Source of the DNA: Selenomonadaceae bacterium
GTDB taxonomy: Bacteria; Bacillota; Negativicutes; Selenomonadales; Selenomonadaceae
Reading direction: 5' to 3'
NCBI GenBank assembly: GCA_016280345.1
Contig: JAEEGN010000274.1
Coordinates: 1 to 17,110, forward strand
DNA: 17,110 nt
Below the pieces are notes generated by a model. That model was not told the origin of the DNA. It ran no database searches and saw nothing but the letters and a program-made list of their open reading frames with translations. Positions 6,537-13,093 of the stretch are shown piece by piece. The position numbers and the translations under genes are program-made. Each line of letters opens with the position of its first letter. Position 1 is the first letter of the stretch.

Positions 6537-7781
6537 ATGACCATGTTCCCGTACCCGATACGATGCTTCAACTGCCACCCCGCCACCATGCAGGACCCGG
6601 CCAGCTATACGGAGCAGATGAAGAAAGCCATCCACATCTGCCGCTGGGCCGGGGAGATCGTCGGGGAAACCGGCATTCCCGGCCTCAAAATCGATTTCAA
6701 CGCCGGCCTTCGTCTCCAGATCCCGGCCGGGAACTGGCACGTCCGCATCGGCGATTGCGACGCGGAAACGATCCTCTTTGACGAACCGCTGTCGGAAACC
6801 GTCCTGATCTCCCTGGAAAGCTACTATATCCATTGGCAAATCGAAATCGAGCGGGACGGGGCGCTGGTCTTTTCCCATCTCTTCGACCCCAGCGGGCAGG
6901 CGGTGCTGCTGGCCGCCGGCGATGACTGCGCCCTGGGCGACGCGCTGGCCTTCCTGCCCTATATCAAGGTCTTCCGGGAAAAATACGACGCCCGGGTGCG
7001 CCTGCATCTGCCCCCTTACCTGCAGGGGGTAGCCCGGCGCTTCTACCCGGACCTCCCGTTCCGGGACAAGGTGCCCGACGACACCTACGCGACCTTCTTC
7101 TTCAATACCGGCCTGGACAACTTCCTGACGCTGCCCGTCGACGGCCGCCAGGTCCCGCTGGGCGACGTGGGCCGCTTCACCCTGGGCCTCTACCACACGG
7201 CGCCCCGACTCGTCTGGCCGGCGACGCCGCGCCAGATCCCGGAGCCCTACGTCTGCATCGGCGTCCAGGCCTCCTCTCCCATCAAGGGCTGGTTCTACCC
7301 CGACGGCTGGGACATCGTGATCCGCTACCTGAAAGAGCTCGGCTACCGCGTCCTCTGCATCGACCGCGACGCCACGATGACCGCCGAGGGACTGACCATC
7401 ACGCGGCCGGCGGAGGCCGAGGACTTCACCGGCAACCGTCCCCTGACCGAGCGGGCCGACATGCTGGCCCACGCCGACTTCTTCATCGGCCTGCCCAGCG
7501 GCCTCGCCTGGTTGGCCGACATCGCCGGCTGCCCGGTCGTGATGATCGGCGGCTTCTCCTACTACTGGTACGAATTCCCCGGCGCCTATCACGTCTATAA
7601 CCCCTTTGCCTGCTACGGCTGCATGAACGACATCCGGGAAAACTACTTCAAGAACTTCTGCGGGCGCTGGTGGAACACGCCCCGGGCCCTGGAATGTTCC
7701 CGGACCATTGCGCCGCGCCAGGTCATCCGGGCCATCGACCAGCTCCTGGAAGACCGGGAACGGCAGTCCGCCCGCCCGTGA
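6537..7781 (+). CDS. autotransporter strand-loop-strand O-heptosyltransferase (TibC/BAHT family)
   Basis: A 414-residue cytoplasmic glycosyltransferase. Family members transfer heptose from ADP-heptose to serines of autotransporter adhesins with beta-helix repeats before export. The N-terminal beta region has KIDFNAGLRLQIPAG (51-65). The GT core starts at LGDALAFLPY (133-142). The signature block runs PYVCIGVQASSPIKGWFYPDGW (237-258), GYRVLCID, AEDFTG, and ADFFIGLPSGLAWLA (313-327). Cys359, Cys362, Cys375 and Cys387 match the four-cysteine iron finger of the family. The whole order fits TibC-like enzymes rather than lipopolysaccharide heptosyltransferases. A GGAGG box precedes the ATG. It is followed by two TIM-barrel genes; no autotransporter substrate is in the window. 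Confidence 0.9.
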   Translation: MTMFPYPIRCFNCHPATMQDPASYTEQMKKAIHICRWAGEIVGETGIPGLKIDFNAGLRLQIPAGNWHVRIGDCDAETILFDEPLSETVLISLESYYIHWQIEIERDGALVFSHLFDPSGQAVLLAAGDDCALGDALAFLPYIKVFREKYDARVRLHLPPYLQGVARRFYPDLPFRDKVPDDTYATFFFNTGLDNFLTLPVDGRQVPLGDVGRFTLGLYHTAPRLVWPATPRQIPEPYVCIGVQASSPIKGWFYPDGWDIVIRYLKELGYRVLCIDRDATMTAEGLTITRPAEAEDFTGNRPLTERADMLAHADFFIGLPSGLAWLADIAGCPVVMIGGFSYYWYEFPGAYHVYNPFACYGCMNDIRENYFKNFCGRWWNTPRALECSRTIAPRQVIRAIDQLLEDRERQSARP

Positions 7782-7833
7782 GCGGAAAGGGCCGGTTCCA
7801 TCTTCTATCGCATTCGCACAGGAGGCGATCCCA

Positions 7834-9147
7834 TTGAATATCCTTTGCGCCCCGGCGGGCATCGTGTCTGGCGAATACCCGCGCCAGGGCACGGCCGACC
7901 TCGCCCGGGCCGGCTTCTCCGATCTCCTGCTGGACTTCGCCGCCTTCAGCTGCTCCCCCGGCGAGCTGGAGTATTTCGGGCGGAAGCGGAAGATTCCCCC
8001 GCGCCGGCCGCCGGTATCGGAGAACCCCTCCCTGCTGGCGGAACGGACCCGGGCCTTCCTCGACACCGCCCGGGCGCACCGGCTGCGCACCAGCGTCGCC
8101 CGCGCGCCGTTCCTGCCCGAGAACACGAAGCGGGACGACCTCGGCGGCCTTCTGGAAACCCTCGCCGCGGAAAGCATCCGGGCCGCCGGGCAGGCCGGCT
8201 GCGACTTCCTGATCGTGAAGCCCTGCTTCGCCGGCCGTCGCCGGGACGACGACGGAGAAATCAACCGCGCCGTCTTCCGGCGGCTGACACCTCTGGCGAA
8301 GGAAAGCGGCGTGACGCTGCTGCTGACGAACCAGTGCCGGGACATGAACGGCCACCTGATGCGGGGGCTGGGCGCCGACGCCGAAGAAGCGGCGGCCTGG
8401 ATTGACCGCCTCAACGAAGCGGCCGGCGAGGAACGCTTCGGCTTCGCGATGGACCTCGGCGTCACCAACCTCTGCGGCCAGAACGCCCACGATTTCATCC
8501 ACGCCCTGGGCCGTCGCCTCAAGGCCGTCATCCTCTCCGACAACGACGGCAGCCGCGCCGCCTCCCTGCTCCCCTTCACCGCCGCCTTCCAGGGCCAGTC
8601 GCAGGTGGACTGGCTGAACCTGTTCCGCGGCCTGCGCGCGATCCGCTTCGACGGCGCGCTCATCCTGCAGATGAACGACACCGCTTCGGCCTTCTCGCCC
8701 ATCCTGCGCCCGGCGCTGCTGGCGCTGGCCAAGGCCACGGCGGATTACGTCGGCTGGCAGGCGGACATGGAAAACCTCCTGCGGAAATATCCCTCCCGGG
8801 TCCTCTTCGGCGCCGGGAATATGTGCCGGGCCTACATGAAATGCTACGGCGAAGCCTATCCGCCGCTCTTCACCTGCGACAACAACCCCAAAACCTGGGG
8901 GACGGAGTTCTGCGGTCTCGCCGTGAAGCCGCCGGAAAGCCTGCGGGAGCTCCCCGCCGATACCGCCGTCTTCATCTGCAACGTCTATTACCGGGAAATC
9001 GAGGAACAGCTCGGCGCCATGGGGCTGAAAAACCCCATCGAATACTTCAGCGACGAATACATGCCGTCGTTCCACTTCGACCGTCTGGAAGAACAGGAGG
9101 CAAACGATGAGAAAGCTCGGCGTGCAGACACAAAACGCGGTTGCTGA
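7834..9147 (+). CDS. degenerate xylose-isomerase-like TIM barrel fused to a Rossmann-like domain
   Basis: A 437-residue protein. Residues 1-305 form a sugar-phosphate isomerase/epimerase-like TIM barrel clearly paralogous to the next gene (e.g. AWIDRLNEAAGEERFGFAMD, LGRRLKAVILSDNDG). At the positions of the partner's metal ligands it has Thr165 for Glu, Val210 for His, Ser235 for His and Gln279 for Glu; only Asp207 and Asp236 remain. It is therefore probably not a metal-dependent isomerase. Residues 320-410 form a second domain, VLFGAGNMCRAYM (323-335) then FTCDNNPKTWG and VFICNVYYREIEEQLGAMG, like the nucleotide/CoA-binding Rossmann domain of sugar-modifying proteins. The start is TTG at 7834 with GGAGG 8-9 bases upstream; an ATG at 7708 lies inside the previous gene. 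Its end overlaps the next gene by 41 bases, suggesting coupling. Confidence 0.8.
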   Translation: MNILCAPAGIVSGEYPRQGTADLARAGFSDLLLDFAAFSCSPGELEYFGRKRKIPPRRPPVSENPSLLAERTRAFLDTARAHRLRTSVARAPFLPENTKRDDLGGLLETLAAESIRAAGQAGCDFLIVKPCFAGRRRDDDGEINRAVFRRLTPLAKESGVTLLLTNQCRDMNGHLMRGLGADAEEAAAWIDRLNEAAGEERFGFAMDLGVTNLCGQNAHDFIHALGRRLKAVILSDNDGSRAASLLPFTAAFQGQSQVDWLNLFRGLRAIRFDGALILQMNDTASAFSPILRPALLALAKATADYVGWQADMENLLRKYPSRVLFGAGNMCRAYMKCYGEAYPPLFTCDNNPKTWGTEFCGLAVKPPESLRELPADTAVFICNVYYREIEEQLGAMGLKNPIEYFSDEYMPSFHFDRLEEQEANDEKARRADTKRGC

Positions 9148-10075
9148 CGCGGACCCGCGGGCGGGCTTTGCCCGGCTCCGGGACGCCGGCTTCGACTGCG
9201 CCGACTTCAGCCTGCACAGCTATCTCTTGAACAAGGACATCTACCAGCAGGAAATCAATCCCTTCTTCGACCAGTCCGTGGCGGCCCTCGAAGACTTCTT
9301 CGCCCCCCACCGGGAAGCCGCCGCCGCTGCCGGCGTCACGATCAGCCAGATGCACATGCCCTACCCCATCTACGTCCCGAAGGGCAACGCGGAGCTGAAC
9401 CGCTACCTCTGGCACGAAGTCGCGCCGAAAAGCCTGCGCCTTTGCGCCTTCTTCGGCTGCCGCTACATCGTCGTCCACGGCTTCAAGCTGGCCCGCTTCC
9501 TCGGCTCGGAAGAAGCGGAATGGCAGCACACCGAGGCTTTCCTGGAATATCTGGCGCCGATGGCGAAGGAAATGGGCATCACCGTCTGCATCGAAAACCT
9601 CTACGACGGCATCGCCGGCCACCTCGTCGAAGGCCCCTGCTGCGACGCCGTCAAATGCGCCGAGCGCATCGACCGCCTCAACGAGAAATACCGGGCCGAG
9701 GTCCTGGGCTTCTGCTTCGACACCGGCCACGCCAACCTTCTGGGCATCGACCCCGGGCGGTTCCTGCGGACGCTGGGCCACCGGCTCAAAGTCCTCCACG
9801 TCCATGACAACGACGGCGTGCGCGACCTCCATCAGATTCCCTTCACCTTTGCCCGCACGCGGGAAAGCACCACCTCCACCGATTGGGAAGGCTTCCTGCG
9901 GGGCCTCCGCGAAATCCGTTTCCCCGGCGTATTGAGCTTCGAGACCGGGCCGGCGCTGAACGCGTTCCCGCCCTCGCTTCACGCGGAAACGCTTCGTTTC
10001 ATCGCCCGGATCGGGCGCTACTTGGCCCAACGCCTTGACGACGCGCCGGACGCTACCCCGGCGCCCCGGGACTGA
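9107..10075 (+). CDS. sugar phosphate isomerase/epimerase (xylose isomerase-like TIM barrel)
   Basis: A 322-residue cytoplasmic TIM barrel of the AP-endonuclease-2/xylose isomerase superfamily. Metal ligands are all in place: Glu163 (CIENL), Asp205 and His208 (CFDTGHANLLG), His231/His233/Asp234 (LHVHDND), and Glu279 (SFETG). His124 in VVHG is also conserved. An epimerase or isomerase acting on a sugar or related polyol is expected; the substrate cannot be read from sequence. AGGAGG lies 6 bases before the ATG, inside the end of the upstream paralog. Last gene of the glycosylation run; a strong terminator follows within 30 bases. A role in making or editing the sugar for the heptosyltransferase is a reasonable inference from context. 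Confidence 0.85.
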   Translation: MRKLGVQTQNAVADADPRAGFARLRDAGFDCADFSLHSYLLNKDIYQQEINPFFDQSVAALEDFFAPHREAAAAAGVTISQMHMPYPIYVPKGNAELNRYLWHEVAPKSLRLCAFFGCRYIVVHGFKLARFLGSEEAEWQHTEAFLEYLAPMAKEMGITVCIENLYDGIAGHLVEGPCCDAVKCAERIDRLNEKYRAEVLGFCFDTGHANLLGIDPGRFLRTLGHRLKVLHVHDNDGVRDLHQIPFTFARTRESTTSTDWEGFLRGLREIRFPGVLSFETGPALNAFPPSLHAETLRFIARIGRYLAQRLDDAPDATPAPRD

Positions 10076-10101
10076 CGGCCGCAACCCGCATTCCCCCGCG
10101 C

Positions 10102-10153
10102 AAAAAAGCCGCCGCCGGCAGCAGAATCTCCTGCTGTCAGCGGCGGCTTTTTT
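10102..10153. terminator. bidirectional terminator between the glycosylation operon and csoR
   Basis: A long hairpin, GCCGCCGC (10108-10115) with GCGGCGGC (10140-10147), extended by CAGCAG/CTGCTG inside. It is flanked by six A on the left and six T on the right, so it can terminate both convergent units. Confidence 0.9.
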
Positions 10154-10172
10154 GCCTTCCTCCGGAATCACA

Positions 10173-10448
10173 TCACTTCATATTGGCGAAGCGTTCCACT
10201 GCCTTCGTGAAGTTGGCGATGGTGCGCTCGGCGTCGCCGTGCTCGATGCCGTCCTTCACGCAATGCTGGATATGGCCCTCCAGGATCACCTGGCCGCACT
10301 TATGGAGCGCCGATTTGGCGGCGTTGATCTGGGACAGGATATCCTCGCAGGGAATATCCTGGTCAATCATCCGCTCGACCGCCTGCACCTGGCCAATGAT
10401 CTTCTTCAACCGGCGATGCAGATTCTCGAAATCCATGCACTGTCTCAA
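10173..10448 (-). CDS. csoR: CsoR/FrmR-family metal-responsive repressor
   Basis: A 91-residue all-helical DNA-binding repressor (DUF156). The core NLHRRLKKIIGQVQAVERMI is the family start. IPCEDIL supplies the first ligand Cys and EGHIQHC the His and second Cys, giving the Cys-His-Cys set of copper(I)-sensing CsoR rather than the nickel or formaldehyde types; an additional Cys sits in LHKCGQ. The start is taken as TTG at 10448 with GGGAGG 7 bases upstream; ATG at 10436 is the alternative. A longer ATG frame reaching 10595 would run through the promoter. The gene stands alone, with no copper ATPase or chaperone beside it, so targets must be elsewhere. The promoter carries an overlapping palindrome, consistent with autoregulation. 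Confidence 0.85.
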   Translation of the reverse strand: MRQCMDFENLHRRLKKIIGQVQAVERMIDQDIPCEDILSQINAAKSALHKCGQVILEGHIQHCVKDGIEHGDAERTIANFTKAVERFANMK

Positions 10449-10502
10449 AGTCCATTCCTCCCGGATTCCCGAAGCCATTCTGCCAACGGTTTTTCTGGCA
10501 AC

Positions 10503-10532
10503 ATTATCCTGCCTTGACAGCGATTTGTCAAG
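10503..10532 (-). promoter_or_regulatory. consensus promoter with overlapping palindrome, upstream of csoR
   Basis: On the minus strand TTGACA (10526-10531), a 17-base spacer and GATAAT (10503-10508) form a near-perfect promoter. The -35 lies inside an inverted repeat, CTTGACA-6-TGTCAAG (10513-10519 and 10526-10532), which covers the -35 and spacer and is a good operator candidate for CsoR or another repressor. Confidence 0.7.
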
Positions 10533-10648
10533 CGGAAAAAGAGATTCATCATCAACCGGCCGGGAAGTGGAAGGGCGGCAGGAGGAGCAGAGCACGACGT
10601 TTCAAGGAAAGCATTCTTTCTCGCGGCCCCTTCAGATTAGGCTATAGC

Positions 10649-10765
10649 AGATATCACGTCCGCTGGCTCCCCCCCGTGATATGCCAGTGGCATATCACGC
10701 CCCTCCCGGAGGGGGGCTTGGAGCCTCCCAGCGAGGGAGGTGGCGCGAAGCGCCGGAAGGAGGGA
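10649..10765. repeat. hairpin-rich palindromic repeat element (REP/MITE-like)
   Basis: The gene-less stretch 10533-10877 contains a dense row of inverted repeats. A perfect GTGATATGCC-3-GGCATATCAC lies at 10676-10698, preceded by a GATATCAC copy near 10649. Next come CCCTCC/GGAGGG (10701-10713), CCTCCC/GGGAGG (10724-10740) and GGCGC-GAA-GCGCC (10742-10754). The layout resembles dispersed palindromic elements of Firmicutes. Only one copy is visible here, so repetitiveness is inferred. It ends about 110 bases before the RiPP precursor gene, and an AT-rich stretch follows. Confidence 0.55.
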
Positions 10766-10877
10766 CACCGCACGACGAATCGGTTCTTGTTTTTTCCAAC
10801 CCTGTCAGTTTTCGGGGTCCTGATTTGTATGTAAAATTAAAGGTATTCGAACAAAAATTTTCGGGAGGGATTCTATC

Positions 10878-11114
10878 ATGCCAATTAACAGAAATGAACT
10901 CACAAAAGAACTGATTTTAAAAGCAATGCGGTGCAAGTCTCCGGATGAGCTGAGATCGCTGGCCAGGTCGGAAGGGTTTGAGATTACGAAGGACGAAGCG
11001 GAAGCTTATTACGCGGAACTTTCCGACGTTGAGCTTGACAACGATTCGCTGAAAGCGGTAGCGGGCGGCATCGATACCTGCTATGCGGTAGACGGCTGCG
11101 CCTGGTATTTATGA
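10878..11114 (+). CDS. Nif11-type leader RiPP precursor peptide
   Basis: A 78-residue precursor. Residues 1-64 look like a Nif11-like leader: a helical ELTKELILKAMRCKSPDEL, then SEGFEITKDEAEAYYAELSD, ending in LKAVAGG (58-64), the double-glycine cleavage site used by peptidase-containing exporters. The remaining 14 residues, IDTCYAVDGCAWYL, are the likely core, with Cys68, Cys74 and Thr67 as modifiable residues. A GGGAGGG box lies 8 bases before the ATG. The gene is visibly AT-richer than its neighbours and uses AGA, AAT and ATT codons freely, suggesting transfer. No modifying enzyme, protease or exporter is in the window, so the final product is unknown. Recognition rests on leader pattern and the double glycine. 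Confidence 0.8.
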   Translation: MPINRNELTKELILKAMRCKSPDELRSLARSEGFEITKDEAEAYYAELSDVELDNDSLKAVAGGIDTCYAVDGCAWYL

Positions 11115-11306
11115 AGCGCGGGGCGCTTTGATCGTCCCGTCAGGAACAACCATTTGTACATTCAGCAAGTCAATACCATTATAATATTTTATCCTTATCC
11201 TATCATTATCTTTTCATCATAACGCAAGGAAAAAAACGTGTCGGAAAAACGCGGAAAGCGTCACTCCCCATTCCTGTCAGCGGTTTCTCTTTCAGAACAG
11301 GTTCCG
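11115..11306. other. AT-rich gene-less stretch before the parS array
   Basis: No gene is visible. A short AAGCGC/GCGCTT hairpin directly after the precursor stop could be a weak terminator. The stretch around 11165-11225 is strongly AT-rich, contains a TATAAT at 11180-11185 without a well-spaced -35, and may be a curved or easily melted segment beside the parS cluster. Confidence 0.4.
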
Positions 11307-11463
11307 TGTTTCACGTGAAATATTATTTCGATTGCGACGAATTGTTTCACGTGAAACATTTTTTCGGCTGCGGCAAATTGTTTCACGTGAAACATTTTTT
11401 CGGCTGCGGCGAATTGTTTCCCGTAAAACTTTTTTCGGTCAGCGAATTGTTTCACGTGAAACA
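11307..11463. repeat. tandem array of five parS (ParB-binding) sites
   Basis: The 16-base palindrome TGTTTCACGTGAAACA, the Bacillus-type parS consensus, occurs perfectly at 11343-11358, 11379-11394 and 11448-11463. It occurs with one mismatch at 11307-11322 and with three mismatches at 11415-11430. Starts are spaced 36, 36, 36 and 33 bases. The 17-20-base spacers are also related (TTTTTTCGGCTGCGG-like), so the array grew by duplication. ParB with CTP loads at such sites to organise and segregate replication origins. Chromosomal parS sites are often scattered rather than stacked. The open frames across it are products of the repeat and are not genes. Confidence 0.9.
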
Positions 11464-11514
11464 TTTTTTCGTTTCGCAGCAGCGTTTTGTCTTTCGTTTC
11501 CCATCGACGAAAAT

Positions 11515-11547
11515 AGAGCCAGGCCGGATTTCCGGTCTGGCTCTTTT
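11515..11547. terminator. terminator after the cobalamin adenosyltransferase gene
   Basis: A stem of AGAGCCAG-x-CCGGA-type (11515-11528 with 11531-11544, one mismatch) is followed by a T-run on the plus side and by ATTTT on the minus side. It ends the minus-strand operon a few bases after its stop codon and insulates the parS array. Confidence 0.8.
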
Positions 11548-11556
11548 CTGGCGCGT

Positions 11557-12057
11557 TTATCCCTTGTGTTCCTCCAGCCGCATGAGCATGAAGCAGTAAT
11601 CGGACAGGCGGTTGATGTAGAGACGGTCGGTTTCATGGACTTCTTCCTGGCGGGCCAGGCGGAGCATCTGGCGCTCGGCCCGGCGGGCGATGGTGCGGGC
11701 AAGGTCGAGCATGGCGCCGCCTTTCGTATCGCCGGGAATCAAAAAGCAACTGAGCGGGCCGGTGATGCCCTCAATGCGATCCATCTCGGACTCGATGTCC
11801 TTGACGTGCATTTCGGTGATGTGCGGCGGCTGCCCGAGGCTGGCGAGGTCCGCCATGAACAGCGAGACGTCTTTCTGCAGCATCAGCAGCAGCGTCTTGA
11901 CTTCCTCGTTCTGGCAGAAGGCCCGGGCCATGCCCAGGGCGGAGTTCATTTCATCGACGATGCCGTAAGTCTCGACGCGCAGCGAGTCCTTGTCAACGCG
12001 CTCGCCGGTAAAGAGGCTGGTCTGTCCCTTGTCGCCGGTTTTCGTATAAACGCCCAT
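11557..12057 (-). CDS. pduO: cob(I)alamin adenosyltransferase, PduO type
   Basis: A 166-residue enzyme that adenosylates cob(I)alamin with ATP to give coenzyme B12. The N-terminal ATP-binding motif VYTKTGDKGQTSLFTGERV (3-21) and KDSLRVETYGIVDEMNSALG are PduO-family hallmarks. So are the central ARTIARRAERQM arginines and the C-terminal NRLSDYCFMLMR. Length is that of a stand-alone family enzyme. It is the last gene of a three-gene operon after ndk (11 bases) and gamma-carbonic anhydrase. No cobalamin riboswitch is visible upstream, so B12 control through that route is not expected here. Symbols such as cobO are sometimes used, but that name properly belongs to another enzyme family. Confidence 0.9.
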   Translation of the reverse strand: MGVYTKTGDKGQTSLFTGERVDKDSLRVETYGIVDEMNSALGMARAFCQNEEVKTLLLMLQKDVSLFMADLASLGQPPHITEMHVKDIESEMDRIEGITGPLSCFLIPGDTKGGAMLDLARTIARRAERQMLRLARQEEVHETDRLYINRLSDYCFMLMRLEEHKG

Positions 12058-12068
12058 GCTTTCTCACC

Positions 12069-12488
12069 TCAATCAAAGATTTCAGATTCGTTGAAGAAGA
12101 TATGGATTTCGCGGGCCGCGCTCTCCGGGCTGTCGGAGGCGTGGACGGCGTTCTCGCCCTTGCTGGCCGCGTAAAGCTGGCGGATGGTGCCCGGCGCCGC
12201 TTCTTTCGGGTCAGTCTTGCCGTTGATGTCGCGCACTTTGGCGATGGCGTTGTCACCGGCCAGCACCATGGCGATGATGGGGCCGGAGGTCATGAAGGTT
12301 TCCAGCTCCTCGTAGTACGGACGGCCGATGTGCTCGACGTAGTGCTTGGCGGCGACGTCCTTCGTCATCTTCATCATCCGCAGGGCGAGAAGCGTGAGCC
12401 CCGCCTCCTCGTAAATTTTGATGATGTCGCCCGTGTGCTTGCCCTTGAAGGCGTCCGGCTTGATCAGTACCAAAGTCTTTTCCATCAT
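12069..12488 (-). CDS. ndk: nucleoside diphosphate kinase
   Basis: A 139-residue enzyme that moves the gamma phosphate from ATP to other (deoxy)nucleoside diphosphates through a phospho-histidine. The N-terminal KTLVLIKPDA, the HYVEHIGRPYYEEL helix region, and the active-site NAVHASDSPESA with catalytic His116 are all typical. The start is one of two adjacent ATGs (12486-12488 or the next codon), and it overlaps the stop of the upstream gamma-carbonic anhydrase gene by 4 bases, so translation is probably coupled. Confidence 0.95.
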   Translation of the reverse strand: MMEKTLVLIKPDAFKGKHTGDIIKIYEEAGLTLLALRMMKMTKDVAAKHYVEHIGRPYYEELETFMTSGPIIAMVLAGDNAIAKVRDINGKTDPKEAAPGTIRQLYAASKGENAVHASDSPESAAREIHIFFNESEIFD

Positions 12489-13018
12489 TGTTCCCCTTTC
12501 ACATTGTTTTCGTTGCGATATTTGAGCGCAATGTCATTGTAGTCAACGGCGGACTGGTGGAGCGCCGCGATCTCATCCTCGCGGAGTTCGCGGATGACCC
12601 GGGCAGGCGTGCCGAAGATCAGGACGTTGTCCGGGAACGTCGTGTTCTGCGTGACCACCGAGCCGGCGCCGACGACGCAGTTGCTGCCGATGACCGCGTG
12701 CCCCAGCAGGATCGCGCCCATGCCGATCAGGGTGTTGTCGCCGACGCGGGCACAATGGATGACGGCGCCGTGGCCCACGGTTACGTAGTCGCCGATGATC
12801 GTCGGCTCGCTGCTCATGACGTGGACCGTGACGTTGTCCTGGAGGTTCGTGAATTTCCCGACCCCGACGCGCTGGATGTCGCCCCGGACGACGGTATTGA
12901 ACCAGACGTTCACGCCCTCCGCCAGCGTGACGTCGCCGACGATGCGCGCTCCTTCGGCCAGGAACACATCTCCGGCAATCTTTGGCGTCAGGCCCCGATA
13001 GGCGAATATCTGACGCAA
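12485..13018 (-). CDS. gamma-carbonic anhydrase family protein
   Basis: A 177-residue left-handed beta-helix protein built of hexapeptide repeats (GDVTLAEGVNVWFNTVVRGDIQRV and following), matching the gamma-carbonic anhydrase / YrdA-like family, usually trimeric. The three zinc-ligand histidines are present: His66 (VTVHVM), His83 (VGHGAVI) and His88 (VIHC). Many members of this group have unproven hydratase activity, so the reaction is inferred. The start is taken as TTG at 13018, where AGGAGG sits 7 bases upstream; a TTG two codons earlier is too close to that box. It is the first gene of the operon with ndk and the adenosyltransferase. Confidence 0.85.
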   Translation of the reverse strand: MRQIFAYRGLTPKIAGDVFLAEGARIVGDVTLAEGVNVWFNTVVRGDIQRVGVGKFTNLQDNVTVHVMSSEPTIIGDYVTVGHGAVIHCARVGDNTLIGMGAILLGHAVIGSNCVVGAGSVVTQNTTFPDNVLIFGTPARVIRELREDEIAALHQSAVDYNDIALKYRNENNVKGEQ

Positions 13019-13064
13019 GGCCAATCCTCCTTTCGCCGTTGATGCCTCAAAATCTGCCGCTCTT

Positions 13065-13093
13065 ATTATAATGAAAAAGCGGCAAAATGTAAA
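13065..13093 (-). promoter_or_regulatory. consensus promoter of the gamma-CA/ndk/pduO operon
   Basis: On the minus strand TTTACA (13088-13093) and a perfect TATAAT (13065-13070) are exactly 17 bases apart, about 45 bases before the first start codon. It is the best -10/-35 match in the window together with that of csoR. Confidence 0.8.

Noticed and set aside
6537..7781. Lipopolysaccharide heptosyltransferase (WaaC/WaaF type)
   Set aside because: The N-terminal beta domain, the PYVCIGVQ/GWFYPDGW block and the four-cysteine finger match the autotransporter heptosyltransferase family instead.
6444..8738. Long minus-strand open frame opposite the heptosyltransferase and first barrel gene
   Set aside because: Antisense to recognised proteins, and its product shows no domain.
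11307..11463. Regular repeats with 17-20-base spacers, resembling a tiny CRISPR array
   Set aside because: The repeat is the parS palindrome, the spacers are near-copies of each other, and no cas gene is present.
11261..11599. Small open frames on both strands encoding repeated FHVKQF/FHVKHF-type peptides
   Set aside because: They are translations of the parS repeat; the 36-base period is a multiple of three, so frames stay open by default. No ribosome site or conserved domain.
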